NCBI GenBank assembly: GCA_035578905.1
Contig: JAQJVL010000004.1
Location: 7,864,175-7,928,174, forward strand
Reading direction: 5' to 3'
DNA length: 64,000 nucleotides
Origin: Stictocephala bisonia
Taxonomy: Eukaryota > Arthropoda > Insecta > Hemiptera > Membracidae
The translations under genes and the position numbers were made by a program. The notes under the pieces were generated by a model. The model did not search any database. It saw only the letters and a list, made by a program, of their open reading frames with translations, and was not told where the DNA came from. Below, piece after piece: positions 47,294 through 58,289 of the stretch; the first letter of the stretch is position 1; each line of letters starts with the position of its first letter.

Positions 47294-49198
47294 AGCCACC
47301 CCTAAACATGGATAGGTTCTCTGCAGAGTATCCATCTTGTAATCTGAACCATGACGAAACTTTAACATTTCACATTCAGTTAATGCCATTCCTAAACATG
47401 GATGGGTTCACTGCAGAGTATCCATCTTGTAATCTGAATCATGACAAAACTTCAAAATTTCACATTCAGTTAATGCCATTCCTAAACATGGATAGGTTCT
47501 CTGCAGAGTATCCATCTTGTAACCTGAACCATGACGAAACTTTAACATTTCACATTCAGTTAATGCCATTCCTAAACATGGATGGGTTCACTGCAGAGTA
47601 TCCATCTTGTAATCTGAATCATGACAAAACTTTAAAATTTCACATTCAGTTAATGCCATTCCTAAACATGGATAGGTTCACTGCAGAGTATCCATCTTGT
47701 AATCTGAATCACGACGAAACTTTAACATTTTACATTCAGTTAATACCGTTCCTAAACATGGATGGGTTCACTGCAGAGTATCCATCTTGTAATCTGAATC
47801 ATAACGAAACTTTAACATTTCACATTCAGTTACTGCCGTTCCTAAACATGGATAGGTTCACTGCAGAGTATCCATCTTGTAATCTGAACCATGACGAAAC
47901 TTTAAAATTTCACATTCAGTTAATGCCATTCCTAAACATGGATAGGTTCACTGCGGAGTATCCATCTTGTAATCTGAACCATGACGAAACTTTAACATTT
48001 CACATACAGTTAATGAATGCCGTTCCTAAACATGGATGGTTTCACTGCAGAGTATCCGTCTTATAATCTGAATCATGACGAAACTTTAACATTTCACATT
48101 CAGTTAAAGCCATTCCTAAACATGGATGGGTTCACTGCAGAGTATCCATTTGTAATGTGAACCATGACGAAACTTTAACATTTCACATTCAGTTAATGCT
48201 ATTCCTAAACATGGATAGGTTTACTGCAGAGTATCCATCTTGTAATCTGAATCATGACGAAACTTTAACATTTCACATACAGTTAATGAATGCCGTTCCT
48301 AAACATGGATGGGTTCACTGCAGAGTATCCATCTTGTAATCTGAATCACGACGAAACTTTAACATTTCACATTCAGTTAATGCCGTTCCTAAACATGGAT
48401 AGGTTCACTGCAGAGTATCCATCTTGTAATCTGAACCATGACGAAACTTTAACATTTCACATTCAGTTAATGCTATTCCTAAACATGGATAGGTTTACTG
48501 CAGAGTATCCATCTTGTAATCTGAATCATGACGAAACTTTAACATTTCACATACAGTTAATGAATGCCGTTCCTAAATATGGATGGTTTCACTGCAGAGT
48601 ATCCGTCTTATAATCTGAATCATGACGAAACTTTAACATTTCACATTCAGTTAAAGCCATTCCTAAACATGGATGGGTTCACTGCAGAGTATCCATTTGT
48701 AATGTGAACCATGACGAAACTTTAACATTTCACATTCAGTTAATGCCATTCCTAAACATGGATAGGTTCACTGCAGAGTATCCATCTTGTAATCTAAACC
48801 ATGACGAAACTTTAACATTTCACATTCAGTTAATGTCATTCCTAAACATGGATAGGTTCACTGCAGAGTATCCATCTTGTAATCTGAATCACGACGAAAC
48901 TTTAACATTTCACATTCAGTTAATGCCGTTCCTAAACATGGATAGGTTCACTGCAGAGTATCCATCTTGTAATCTGAACCATGACGAAACTTTAACATTT
49001 CACATTAAGTTAATGCCATTCCTAAACATGGATAGGTTTACTGCAGAGTATCCATCTTGTAATCTGATTCATGACGAAACATTAACATTTCACATTCAGT
49101 TAATGCCGTTCCTAAACATGGATGGGTTCATTGCAGAGTATCCATCTTGTAATCTAAACCATGACGAAACTTTAACATTTCACATTCAGTAAATGCCA
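47294..49198. repeat. Minisatellite I: 90-bp unit, about 21 copies
   Basis: Unit parts: aaacatggataggttcactg, cagagtatccatcttgtaat, ctgaaccatgacgaaacttt, aacatttcacattcagttaa, tgccattcct. The 90-bp period keeps a 30-residue frame open for up to 252 codons. However, several copies carry a 4-bp insertion (aatg, near 48012, 48285 and 48559) and two lack one base (near 48148 and 48696), which break the frame. A block of six units (547 bp with the indels) is duplicated: markers at 48015 and 48114 recur at 48562 and 48661. Confidence 0.96.
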
Positions 49199-50439
49199 TT
49201 CCGACTTAATACACTCTTTCACGGACAAAAACACAGGCAATTAAACTAATAATAAACTTATATCAGTACTCAGTAATGGTTTTAGAACCATTAACATTTC
49301 AGAATGTTATTCATAGAAGTTATATATTTATGTTATCTGTACATTGAAGTTATTTGTACGGTAGGTTCTGAATGAAAATTACGGTAATAAAATATTATAT
49401 AAGAAGAAACATTAAGTAATTTTTGTGAAGACTACGAATTATATGTTCACCTCGGCCCCTCTACGTGTTGACAATATATTTTGTAACCCTACTATTACCA
49501 TTCTCATGTCAATTTTGTTAAGTTGCTCTTTTCAGAATTTGGATTTCTTCTTATAGTTTTCCTCTATTTTCTTTTTTTTATCAATACGGTACTTATTGAA
49601 ATTGGTAATATCTCTACAAAAATGTTCCTCAAACCTTTATTAAAATGTCCCTCCTTAGTTTGGCTTACGGACCTTCCTTGATAACATGTTCGCAAAGCAC
49701 GTGTAGCAACAAACAATTGGGAGGGGACACGAAATATCTTCCATGGGTAGTGAATTTCTGCGGTGGCCTGTATTAATCATTATTCCATTGATATACTGAT
49801 ACTAAATAAGCACTATCTACAGCTCAATCAATTGCAAGTTTTGGTGTAAAGCCTAATAAATAGAATAAAAAAGTTTAATCAAATATAAAAGGAAAATTCT
49901 CAGGCAAAAATATTAAAAAGTTTGGACATATTTGTGAAACAATAAATTAGTTACGTATTAATGTCTTCATTCACAATTAAACACATTACTAAAAAACTGG
50001 TTGATATAATATAATTAATTTGAAAATAATTTACGTGTTTCTTTTATTTCTCGAGCGTAAGCAATATTTACCGAACCACATTTACGGTTACTAAACCGAA
50101 CTTCGGTAACTATAAAATGACAAAAATAAATAGAAATAGTTTTTTTCATAAACTATCTGGTTTGAGTGTGGATTTAGTTTATAACAACAAAGAAAATTAT
50201 TGTTTACTTTTATGTTACCAGTGCAAATTTAATAGGCATGTTTAGTGCCGTAGTTTATTAAAAAAGTCTATCTTTTCTTTAGTCTTTTAATAAATTACCG
50301 ATTAATCCAGGAAAGATGTGGTTATCACAAAAACATCACACATAATATAAAATAAATCAAGCTAATTAACTACAAATACAAATAATATTTATTGAATGTT
50401 ACAAAAAAATACGCCGACAGTGAAGAATGGTAAAAAATA
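49199..50439. other. AT-rich spacer between arrays I and J
   Basis: No gene, RNA or repeat array recognised. Confidence 0.4.
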
Positions 50440-51430
50440 AAAATAATTCCATTATACAAGTGTATCTTCAATTCATTCATATACTAAACAAGTGTATCTT
50501 CAACGAATGTTTAGCTTATTTATTTACTTCCCATAACTTTGTTTAGACAAGTATCTCTTTAATGATGGTTTAGATTACCCAATCACTTTGATTTCACAAG
50601 TATATATTTAAGGTGTGTTTAGATTACTTAATTATTTTCTGTCAATTTCTTTAGACATCCATCTCTTTAATGATTGTTTGGATTACGCAATGATTTTGAT
50701 TTCACAACAATATATTTAAGGTGTGTTTAGATTACTCCATTATTTCATGTCAATTTCTTTAGACATCAATATCTTTAATGATTGTTTAGATTACCCAATG
50801 ACTTTGTTTTCTGAAGTATATATTTAAGGTGTGTTTAGATTACTTAATTATTTCCTGTCATTTTCTTTAGACATCCATCTCTTTAATGATTGTTTAGATT
50901 ACTCAATCACTTTGATTTCACAAGTATATATTTAAGGTGTGTTTAGATTACTTAATTATTTTCTGTCATTTTGTTTAGACATCCATCTCTTTAATGATTG
51001 TTTAGACTACCCAATCACTTTGATTTCACAAGTATATATTTAAGGTGTGTTTAGATTACTAAATTCTTTTCTGTCAATTTCTTTAGACATCCATCTCTTT
51101 AATGATTGTTTAGATTACCCAATGATTTTGATTTCAAAAGTATATATTTAAGGTGTGTTTAGATTACCCAATGACTTTGATTTAACAAGAATATATTTAA
51201 GGTGTGTTTAGATTACTCCATTATTTCATGTCAGTTTCTTTAGACATCCATATCTTTAATGATTGTTTAGATTACTCAATGGCTTTGATTTCACAAGTAT
51301 ATATTTAAGGTGTGTTTAGAATACTTAATTATTTCCTGTTATTTTCTTCAGACATCCATCTCTTTAATGATGGTGTGGATCACACAGTCACTTTGATAAC
51401 ACAAATATATATTCTCAACTATTTAGTTTA
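50440..51430. repeat. Array J: about 110-bp unit, about 9 copies
   Basis: Unit landmarks: taaggtgtgtttagattact, then ctgtcaatttctttagacat, ccatctctttaatgattgtt, tagattacccaatcactttg and atttcacaagtatatattt. Copies at both edges are degraded, and one copy near 51160-51200 is shortened. Confidence 0.9.
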
Positions 51431-51483
51431 CTTAATTATTCCTTATCACTTTGTTTATACATTCAACTCTTTCATATTTGCTG

Positions 51484-52065
51484 AAATTAACTTATTAAAA
51501 AAAATCAATATGGGTTGTTACCAAATAAGGGCACTGATTCGACAATTTATAACCACGTAACGGAGATAATCAAGTCTGTAAATGAGCACAAGTGTACACT
51601 AGCAGTCTACTTGGATTTTCAGAAAGCATTTGACGTTCTTGATAATGTACAGACATATTTATTAGTGATTTCCGAAAATTTGGTATTGGTAGTAAGGGAT
51701 TGTTATGGTTAAGTTCCTTTGTGAAAGGCAGAAAACAGGTAGTTAAAGTCAAAAGCATAGATAGCGATGTCCTAGAGTTGGGATTTGGTACAGCACAGGG
51801 TGGAGTCGTAGGGCTAATTATGTTCCTGGTGTACATAGTACATACATTATATGTTAGCTATGGCGTTACACTCTAATATGTTTGCATATGCTGATGATAC
51901 TGCAGTGGTATGCTCAGCATACAACAGAGAATTGTTGAAACGTAAAATAAGTGAAGACTTGGCAAAGATTTTTGATTAGTTGGTTAAAAGTAAACTGTTG
52001 AAAAATTCACCATGTTTTTTGACTTGGCTAAACCAACGGTATATTTGAACCAGGTTCCATTTACA
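51484..52065 (+). pseudogene. Reverse transcriptase fragment of a LINE
   Basis: On the plus strand, NQYGLLPNKGTDSTIYNHVT (51505-51560) is followed by LAVYLDFQKAFDVLD (motif A), then, after a shift, SFVKGRKQVVKVKSID, then AQGGVVGLIMFLVY and FAYADDTAVVCSAYN (motif C). The sequence then passes into FFDLAKPTV near 52020. At least three frame breaks. No endonuclease or tail is attached, so it is truncated at both ends. Its palm wording differs from the other RT relics here. Confidence 0.85.
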
Positions 52066-52326
52066 CTGCCATGAACTTCATTGTCTCCATAAATATATTC
52101 ATTGTCTTCATTTTCTGCACTGTATATAACACCAGGCGAGGGGACCCTGCTACTTATTTGTTTTTTGATAACAAATAAATGAATTTTAATCAAGTATATA
52201 CTGATGTTCATCCATAAATACATAATACTATTCCTACTTCAGGAAAATAATAGAGTATCCCGTTCTAAAAATTAAAAAAATCCAGCAACATAATATGACA
52301 AAGGAAAAAATATGTAAAAATCAGAG
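52066..52326. other. Unassigned; possible further LINE-derived sequence
   Basis: A minus frame (52223-51984) is open for 79 codons, but it overlaps the plus-strand RT relic and is probably its shadow. Confidence 0.35.
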
Positions 52327-52410
52327 TTGCTATGAAATGAAATACGTCTTTATTTAACCAGGCGAAGTTGGGACTAGAAAGTCCCTTCTTCCACTTAACT
52401 TGAATATTGG
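52327..52410 (-). mobile_element. 3' end of a LINE or SINE, copy 1
   Basis: Read on the minus strand: aagtggaagaagggac, tttctagtcccaacttcgcc, tggttaaataaagacg, then the tail tatttcatttcat. A second, diverged copy of the same end lies at 62583-62650. An ATTTC-type tail marks the 3' terminus. Confidence 0.55.
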
Positions 52411-53652
52411 TCCCAAAGAATACAACAAACTAATATTACACCATGGAAATTAAATTTTGTATGAAAGTTAGCCAAGATTCAAAATGAAAGTAAAGCAGTG
52501 CATTTTGTTATGGTATCTGAGATATGCACTTTTACTGTTCTGAAACCTATTTTGTTTGTTGAATTTTGTTATCCTCTATTGTTATTATTGTTGTTTCTTT
52601 GTTATTGTTAGTTTGATTTGTTATAATGTCTATTGTTAACTTTATTTCATGTACTTTATCGTGGTTTATTTATAAATAATACATGTTGTTATGTCTGAAT
52701 AGTTTACAAATATGTTGTAACTTATATCTCTGTTTTCTTTATTTTTTATATAATTACTATTTATTATGTTACTAATGTCCATTACTCAATGTATGATAGA
52801 GACTGCTTAATCAGAGTGTACAAAGTGATAACATTTTCGGTTGTAAATAACGAGTAAAATAACTAATTTTAAAATAAGCGGTATTTGTTTTTGAAAGCCA
52901 TATATTTGAATTTTCTTGTTAAGAGGACAATAATATGTACTTGGCAGTTAATAAAACTTAAATATCACACTCAGGGCATAAATACTCCTGCATTGCTAAG
53001 CTGCTAAAAAAATTTCAATAGAAATTATGATAAGCATAAATAATAAAAAAACGCCGCACGCATTACTATGCCACTTTTGGATTAAGTTGTACATTTCATG
53101 TAAAATATTTTTTGAATAGATGTATTTTTTTTTATTTAAAATGTTTACACTACCCAAGTATACCTTTAATAAATGTTAAGGTAAATAATGTGCCTTTAAT
53201 ATACTTTTTGATGATAGAAGAGAGTATTAAAATAGTTTGGATCACACATAATTTTTCTAGTAAAATTTGTATGACACACGGTTATCTTTAACACCATTTT
53301 AGATCATACTACTGTATATACAAAACATTGTATGATTCCCAGCATACTAATAAAGATTAATTTAAAAAACCAGAATTAATATAATTTTATTAATTTTAAC
53401 ATTTTGGTTGACAGTATAAATATCGTTAGTAGCGAGAACTCTGAAATGGTAGACATTCAGAGCCTGCATTCCTTATGAGATGGAGGGGGTGGCCAGTTGT
53501 GTTTTTATTCATGTGAACAGTTTTCCAACAGTTATGAGACTTACATCACATTTTTTAGATTTCAACATGTTTATCATCACTGCGACTAAAACCTTCCAGT
53601 CCCGATTTCCATACCTCTTTCACTTTTTAGTTAAATACTATAATATTTTCTT
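52411..53652. other. AT-rich region without recognised genes
   Basis: Nothing recognised. A short plus frame with a GC-richer start is at 53480-53650. Confidence 0.4.
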
Positions 53653-53795
53653 ATTTTTTTTTTTTTTTTTAACTTCATTCCCCAGTTCGTATGGCCTGCA
53701 AGCTTGGCGTGAACTTTCTACAACGAGTGAAGTACCAACCGTTGGCTCAATGTCCCTCCGCAGTCCGAAGCGTTAGCCACTGAGCCACCACTGAA
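53653..53795 (-). mobile_element. tRNA-derived SINE with poly(A) tail
   Basis: On the minus strand the element begins ggtggctcagtggctaacgc. This includes TGGCTCAGTGG, a good match to the RNA polymerase III A box of a tRNA. It continues for about 100 bp, with a weak B-box-like ggttggtacttcactc, and ends in an uninterrupted A-run of about 19 (plus-strand T-run at 53653-53671). Length, A box and poly(A) fit a tRNA-derived SINE. It is too short and diverged to fold as a functional tRNA. No target duplication was seen. Confidence 0.65.
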
Positions 53796-54462
53796 AATAA
53801 TTAAATTAACCACTCTTAATAGTTAAATTATTATTAGAAAGCATAAAACCTAACGATATTCCTATACAGCTAAAATTACACGTGGTATATGTAAGTTTTA
53901 TGTTTGATATTTTCTCATAATGACAAAGTGTAACCATTGTGAAGTTTATAAACACATTTGGATCAGGTATGATTAAAATTCCAGACGCTCCTTACAAACG
54001 AACTTTACAAAGTTGCCCTGAGAACCACAAGTATGGCATGCTTGATGACTTCATCAATGTTTTCAAATTTCTTGTTCCTATCAGGCAACTAATCACAACT
54101 ACAGTTAGTTGTATAATACAATTTTCAGATGTATTTGAGTTGTAAATACCTTTTATTTATTGATAAAAAGTAAATTTAGAATTTTTATAAGCCATCTAAG
54201 CAAGCTTTTAAAATAAATGGCAGGTATTTTAATGTATCGTAGTAAATTTGAATTATTATATAATAAAAAATTATAAGTTCATATCAAAGTTAATATGAAA
54301 ATTTGCTTGTATTGAATTTTCGGATTTCATTTGAAATAAATAAACACGTATAAAAATGTTATACTTGTTATAAAAAATATAATCAGTTTTTGTTGTAAAT
54401 GGGAATCGCATTTACATAAAATGAAAAGTATATTTTTAATGAAATAAATATGTTTTACCTTT
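53796..54462. other. AT-rich spacer
   Basis: No gene recognised. A 68-codon plus frame (53939-54145) is unassigned. Confidence 0.4.
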
Positions 54463-54836
54463 TATGGTGCAGTGAATATACGTCCTATATTTTGTACATG
54501 TGAGATTAATCAGACGAAAGATTTGTGGTGCAGTGAATATACGTCCTATATTTTGTACATGGGAGATTAATCAGACGAAGAATTTGTGGTGCAGTGAATA
54601 TACGTCCTATATTTTGTACATGTGAGATTAATCAGACGAAGAATTTGTGGTGCAGTGAATATACGTCCTATATTTTGTACATGTGAGATTAATCAGACGA
54701 AGAATTTGTGGTGCAGTGAATATACGTCCTATATTTTGTACATGGGAGATTAATCAGACGAAGGATTTTGTGGTGCAGTGAATACACGTCCTATATTTTG
54801 TACATTGGAGATTAATCAGACGAAGAATTTGTGGTG
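54463..54836. repeat. Array K1: 61-bp unit, about 6 copies
   Basis: Unit parts: gtggtgcagtgaatatacgt, cctatattttgtacatgtga, gattaatcagacgaagaattt. Copies are nearly identical. The last copy is interrupted after 'gtggtgctgtag' by array K2. Confidence 0.96.
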
Positions 54837-55804
54837 CTGTAGCCCACCCATACACGCACTGTGGTATTGACCCACCCGCCCACCCATACACGCACTGTGG
54901 TATTGACCCACCCGCCCACCCACCACCTATACACACACTGTGGTATTGACCCACCCACCCACCCATACACACACTGAGGTATTGACCCACCCACCCATAA
55001 CGCACTGTGGTACTAACCCACCCGCCCACCCATACGCGCACTGTGGTATTGACCCACCCGTCCACCTATACACACACTGTGGTATTGACCCACCCGCCCA
55101 CCCATACGCGCACTGTGGTATTGACCCACCCGCCCACCCATACACGCACTGTGGTATTAACCCACCCGCCCACCCATACACGCACTGTGGTATTAACCCA
55201 CCCGCCCACCCATACGCGCACTGTGGTATTGACCCACCAGCCCACCCATACACGCCCTGTGGTATTAACCCACCCGCCCACCCATACACACACTGTGGTA
55301 TTAACCCACCCGCCCACCCATATGCGCACTGTGGTATTGACCCACCCGCCCACCCATACACGCACTGTGGTATTAACCCACCCGCCCACCCATACGCGCA
55401 CTGTGGTATTAACCCACCCGCCCACCCATACGCGCACTGTGGTATTAACCCACCCACCCACCCATACACGCACTGTGGTATTAACCCACCAGCCCACCCA
55501 TACACGCACTGTGGTATTGACCCACCCGTCCACCTATACGCGCACTGTGGTATTGACCCACCCACCCGCCCATACGCGCACTGTGGTATTGACCCACCCG
55601 CCCACCCATACACGCACTGTGGTATTAACCCACCCGCCCACCCATACACGCACTGTGGTATTGACCCACCCGCCCACCCATACGTGTCCTGTGGTATTGA
55701 CCCACCCGCCCACCCATACGCACACTGTGGTATTGACCCACCCGCCCACCCATACACGCACTGTGGTATTGACCCACCCACCCACCCATACACGCACTGT
55801 GGTA
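54837..55804. repeat. Minisatellite K2: 36-bp unit, about 27 copies, inside K1
   Basis: Unit: tgtggtattgacccacccgc followed by ccacccatacacgcac. It can be seen as a 28-bp core, cccacccatacacgcactg plus tggtattga, with an extra cccacccg. It is open on both strands in several frames for up to 296 codons because the unit has no stops. The first copies (54840-55010) are the most variable. Confidence 0.97.
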
Positions 55805-55830
55805 CGTCCTATATTTTGTGTGTACATTAA
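55803..55830. repeat. Resumption of the 61-bp unit after K2
   Basis: Directly after the last K2 copy the sequence reads acgtcctatattttgtgtgt, acat, which is the middle of the 61-bp K1 unit. K2 therefore lies within a K1 copy. Confidence 0.85.
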
Positions 55831-56690
55831 AATAATCTTTGAAATGCAATGACGGCAATAATTAATGCATTATATGAGACCATCTAGTTTGTCCAGATAT
55901 ACAGTATGGACCAGTGTGGTCCAAGCTATAGGAGAAATTATTTTTGCGAACGAGGAAGATACTTTTATACTATTTTATTCTTATAACAGTAGTTTTTAGT
56001 TTGCCTCTAGGTTGTTGGATATTCGAAATATATACATTTATTTTTGAATGGTAGTAATACATTTTGCAATGCAGAATAAAAAAAAAAAAAAACGATTAAA
56101 TTAAAGAACATTTTTGGGGTGTATACTATCTACTGCAATACACAGTCGCATGTAATAACTGCAGTACTAATTGAAAATAGGGAAAAGGAGTAGTTTTTTG
56201 TCTAGGCAGCAATGTTAGAACAATTTAGTTCAATAAACATCCATGTCAGTTTAAATAAGTGAATAAATACATAATCCATGTGCCATATTGCATTATTTTA
56301 TTAGTTAACAATTTTTTAGCAAATAACTGCTATTTTAATTCCTTACTATAATTTTGTCATCGCCACTTCTGTATTGGAAATACAGAAATTTAATGTTACA
56401 ATACTACTCTGGTATTTATGTTTCCTATGTGGTTTAAATAAATGAACGTAATCTTAATACAAAGCCAAAAAATTAAAATATGATTTTTCAAAATTTGAGC
56501 CTAGTACCAATATTATCTTTTCATGAGAGAGCTTATCAAATAATGTAAATGTTGATTAATATTATATATACTGAAACACTTGAAACAAGAGTAGATGCTG
56601 TGTTGAAACTCCCAATATACATTTCTATTTTATAAGTCAACCACTAATAATCAAATAACCTAGTTTTGACCTCAGCAGTACTCTATGAGA
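55831..56690. other. AT-rich spacer
   Basis: No gene recognised. An A-run of about 16 lies near 56078-56093. Confidence 0.4.
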
Positions 56691-56965
56691 CTGTATAGCC
56701 TACGACAATCAGCTGATTGGATATGAACGGTGCGTGGTTTGAAGGTTATGTTAAAAATGAATTGGAAATTGAGGTGAATAAGTTTTACCCGTGTTGAACT
56801 TGTATGTTAAATTATAACATTGCCATTAATACCTTGTATTAGTTTAGTTTTTAATTATGTATTTACATATTTTATTACACATTAATATTACGGTACAATA
56901 ATATGTAGAATGTTTAAAACGTGTGTGAATTCAAGTCTTGGAAAATTTGCACCTTATGTTTCAAA
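56691..56965 (+). promoter_or_regulatory. Possible promoter and short first coding exon
   Basis: Around 56708-56735, caatcagctgattggat holds an E-box and a reverse CCAAT. Downstream, ATG at 56910 opens a frame reading MFKTCVNSSLGKFAPYVSK that runs directly into a consensus splice donor (tcaaa/gtaagtacg, donor GT at 56966). The N-terminus is basic and Ser-rich, as in some mitochondrial presequences, but 18 codons are too few to judge. No convincing second exon was found. Confidence 0.25.
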
Positions 56966-57474
56966 GTAAGTACGATTCTTTATTTACTTTTATAAAATAT
57001 ATACGAAATTATATTTTACTATATTTCATCTTATGAAGTATTTTCTAACATTTCTTATTCTTTAGTGATAAAAAATAAAATTAATACCGTAAATTTAAAA
57101 ACTTTTCAATTTAGAAATGTTTTTTTATTGCACGTAATATTCTCTTAAGACTAATACGTGTTTCTGATTTTATAGTTTTGATTTGTAGTCGTTACCTGGA
57201 TGAATCGTTTATGATAATCGAGGATAGATAAAAATTTAAAGGTATTTTATAAAGCCATGACTTTATTTAAATGTGTTGCTTCACACAAATTAACAAGATT
57301 CTTCTTCACATACAAAACAAGTGTTCCATATTTTAATTATTAGGAATAATTTGTACCATAATCTAATTAGAAAAGTGAATTTTTTATGCTTAAATAGTTG
57401 TGAATATTATATGTTTGAAATTTATTGTATCTGTTTGATCTCTATTATTATTCTTAAAATTTTGGTGAAATTTA
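56966..57474. other. AT-rich sequence, nothing recognised
   Basis: A putative intron if the first exon at 56910 is real. A pyrimidine tract with AG (tctgattttatag) ends near 57175, but the sequence after it has stops in all frames early. Confidence 0.35.
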
Positions 57475-57919
57475 CCAACGAGTCAGTGTTTTATCAACTA
57501 CGCAACGTTTCGAGAAGTATGAGACTCATCTCGTTCTCAAGTGACCTAAATTAACTTACATTAATATTAAAAATATAAAGAAAATACCAGGGGCATCCAT
57601 ACATGTACCCACCCCGGCTGGGTACACCCGTAGCGTGGAGGTGTAAGATTTGGGTGTTTTTGTAATTTGTTTTGTTTGTGAGAATAGATTCTACATTTTC
57701 AGGATTTACTAATGACAGTGTGTTTTTGGTTGTGTATATATTTTTAATTAGTTAAAATGTGTCGCAAGTTTTTAACAAGTATTATGATAAGGCCTGTTCT
57801 GCAGGCATTCCTTTTCTTTTTATTTTCAATAGGCCTATAAATTTAAGTTAATTTAGGTCACTTGAGAACAACAATACCTCCTGAAACGTTACGTAGTTAA
57901 TAAAACACCGATTCGTTGG
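57475..57919. mobile_element. Inverted pair of hammerhead-like repeats (second Penelope-like locus)
   Basis: Arms of about 85 bp: ccaacgagtcagtgttttat at the left (57475) and the complementary ataaaacaccgattcgttgg at the right (ending 57919). Read outward, each arm has ggtcacttgagaac, then GAAACGTT, then gtagtt(g/a)ataaaacac. In the left arm (minus strand) a stem CGAGA...TCTCG immediately precedes AAACGTTGC. The layout matches the 40.4-kb pair although the sequence is different. The interior includes ccatacatgtacccacccc (57598-57616). Confidence 0.6.
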
Positions 57920-58289
57920 GAAAGTCCAACAACATTTAAGAATAAAGATAGATATAGTTGTAATATAAACTACGAGTTAGCTCGAACACGCGGGTGCTTA
58001 AGTATACTGCTGGCGGTGAGAGGGCGGGCACAGACGACACCAGGTGTTACGAGCCTGCGGCATTAAGTGGGACATGACATTGGCTTAGGCAACACGAACA
58101 TGACCAGATATCTAGCTAAAATAGAATATGTTTCAATGTGGCTGAATTTAGTGTTGAACAAAAATGTCAACACTATTAATAGAAGCAGTATGTACAATAG
58201 ACACTAGTGCACCCGTGTCATTTTAAGTTGATATAGGGCTTATCATTATGCTACTGGAAATAGTTTCGTCAATAGAAACAGTGGTTATT
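57920..58289. other. Spacer before array L
   Basis: No gene recognised. A GC-richer bit (ctggcggtgagagggcgggc) is at 58010-58029. Confidence 0.4.

Noticed and set aside
51984..52223. 79-codon minus-strand frame as a host gene
   Set aside because: Overlaps plus-strand RT-derived sequence (FFDLAKPTV) and is probably its shadow.
53688..53795. Functional tRNA gene
   Set aside because: An A box is visible, but no complete cloverleaf or good B box; the poly(A) tail points to a SINE.
54927..55852. Open frames of 280-296 codons on both strands
   Set aside because: Produced by the stop-free 36-bp minisatellite; both strands and several frames are open at once.
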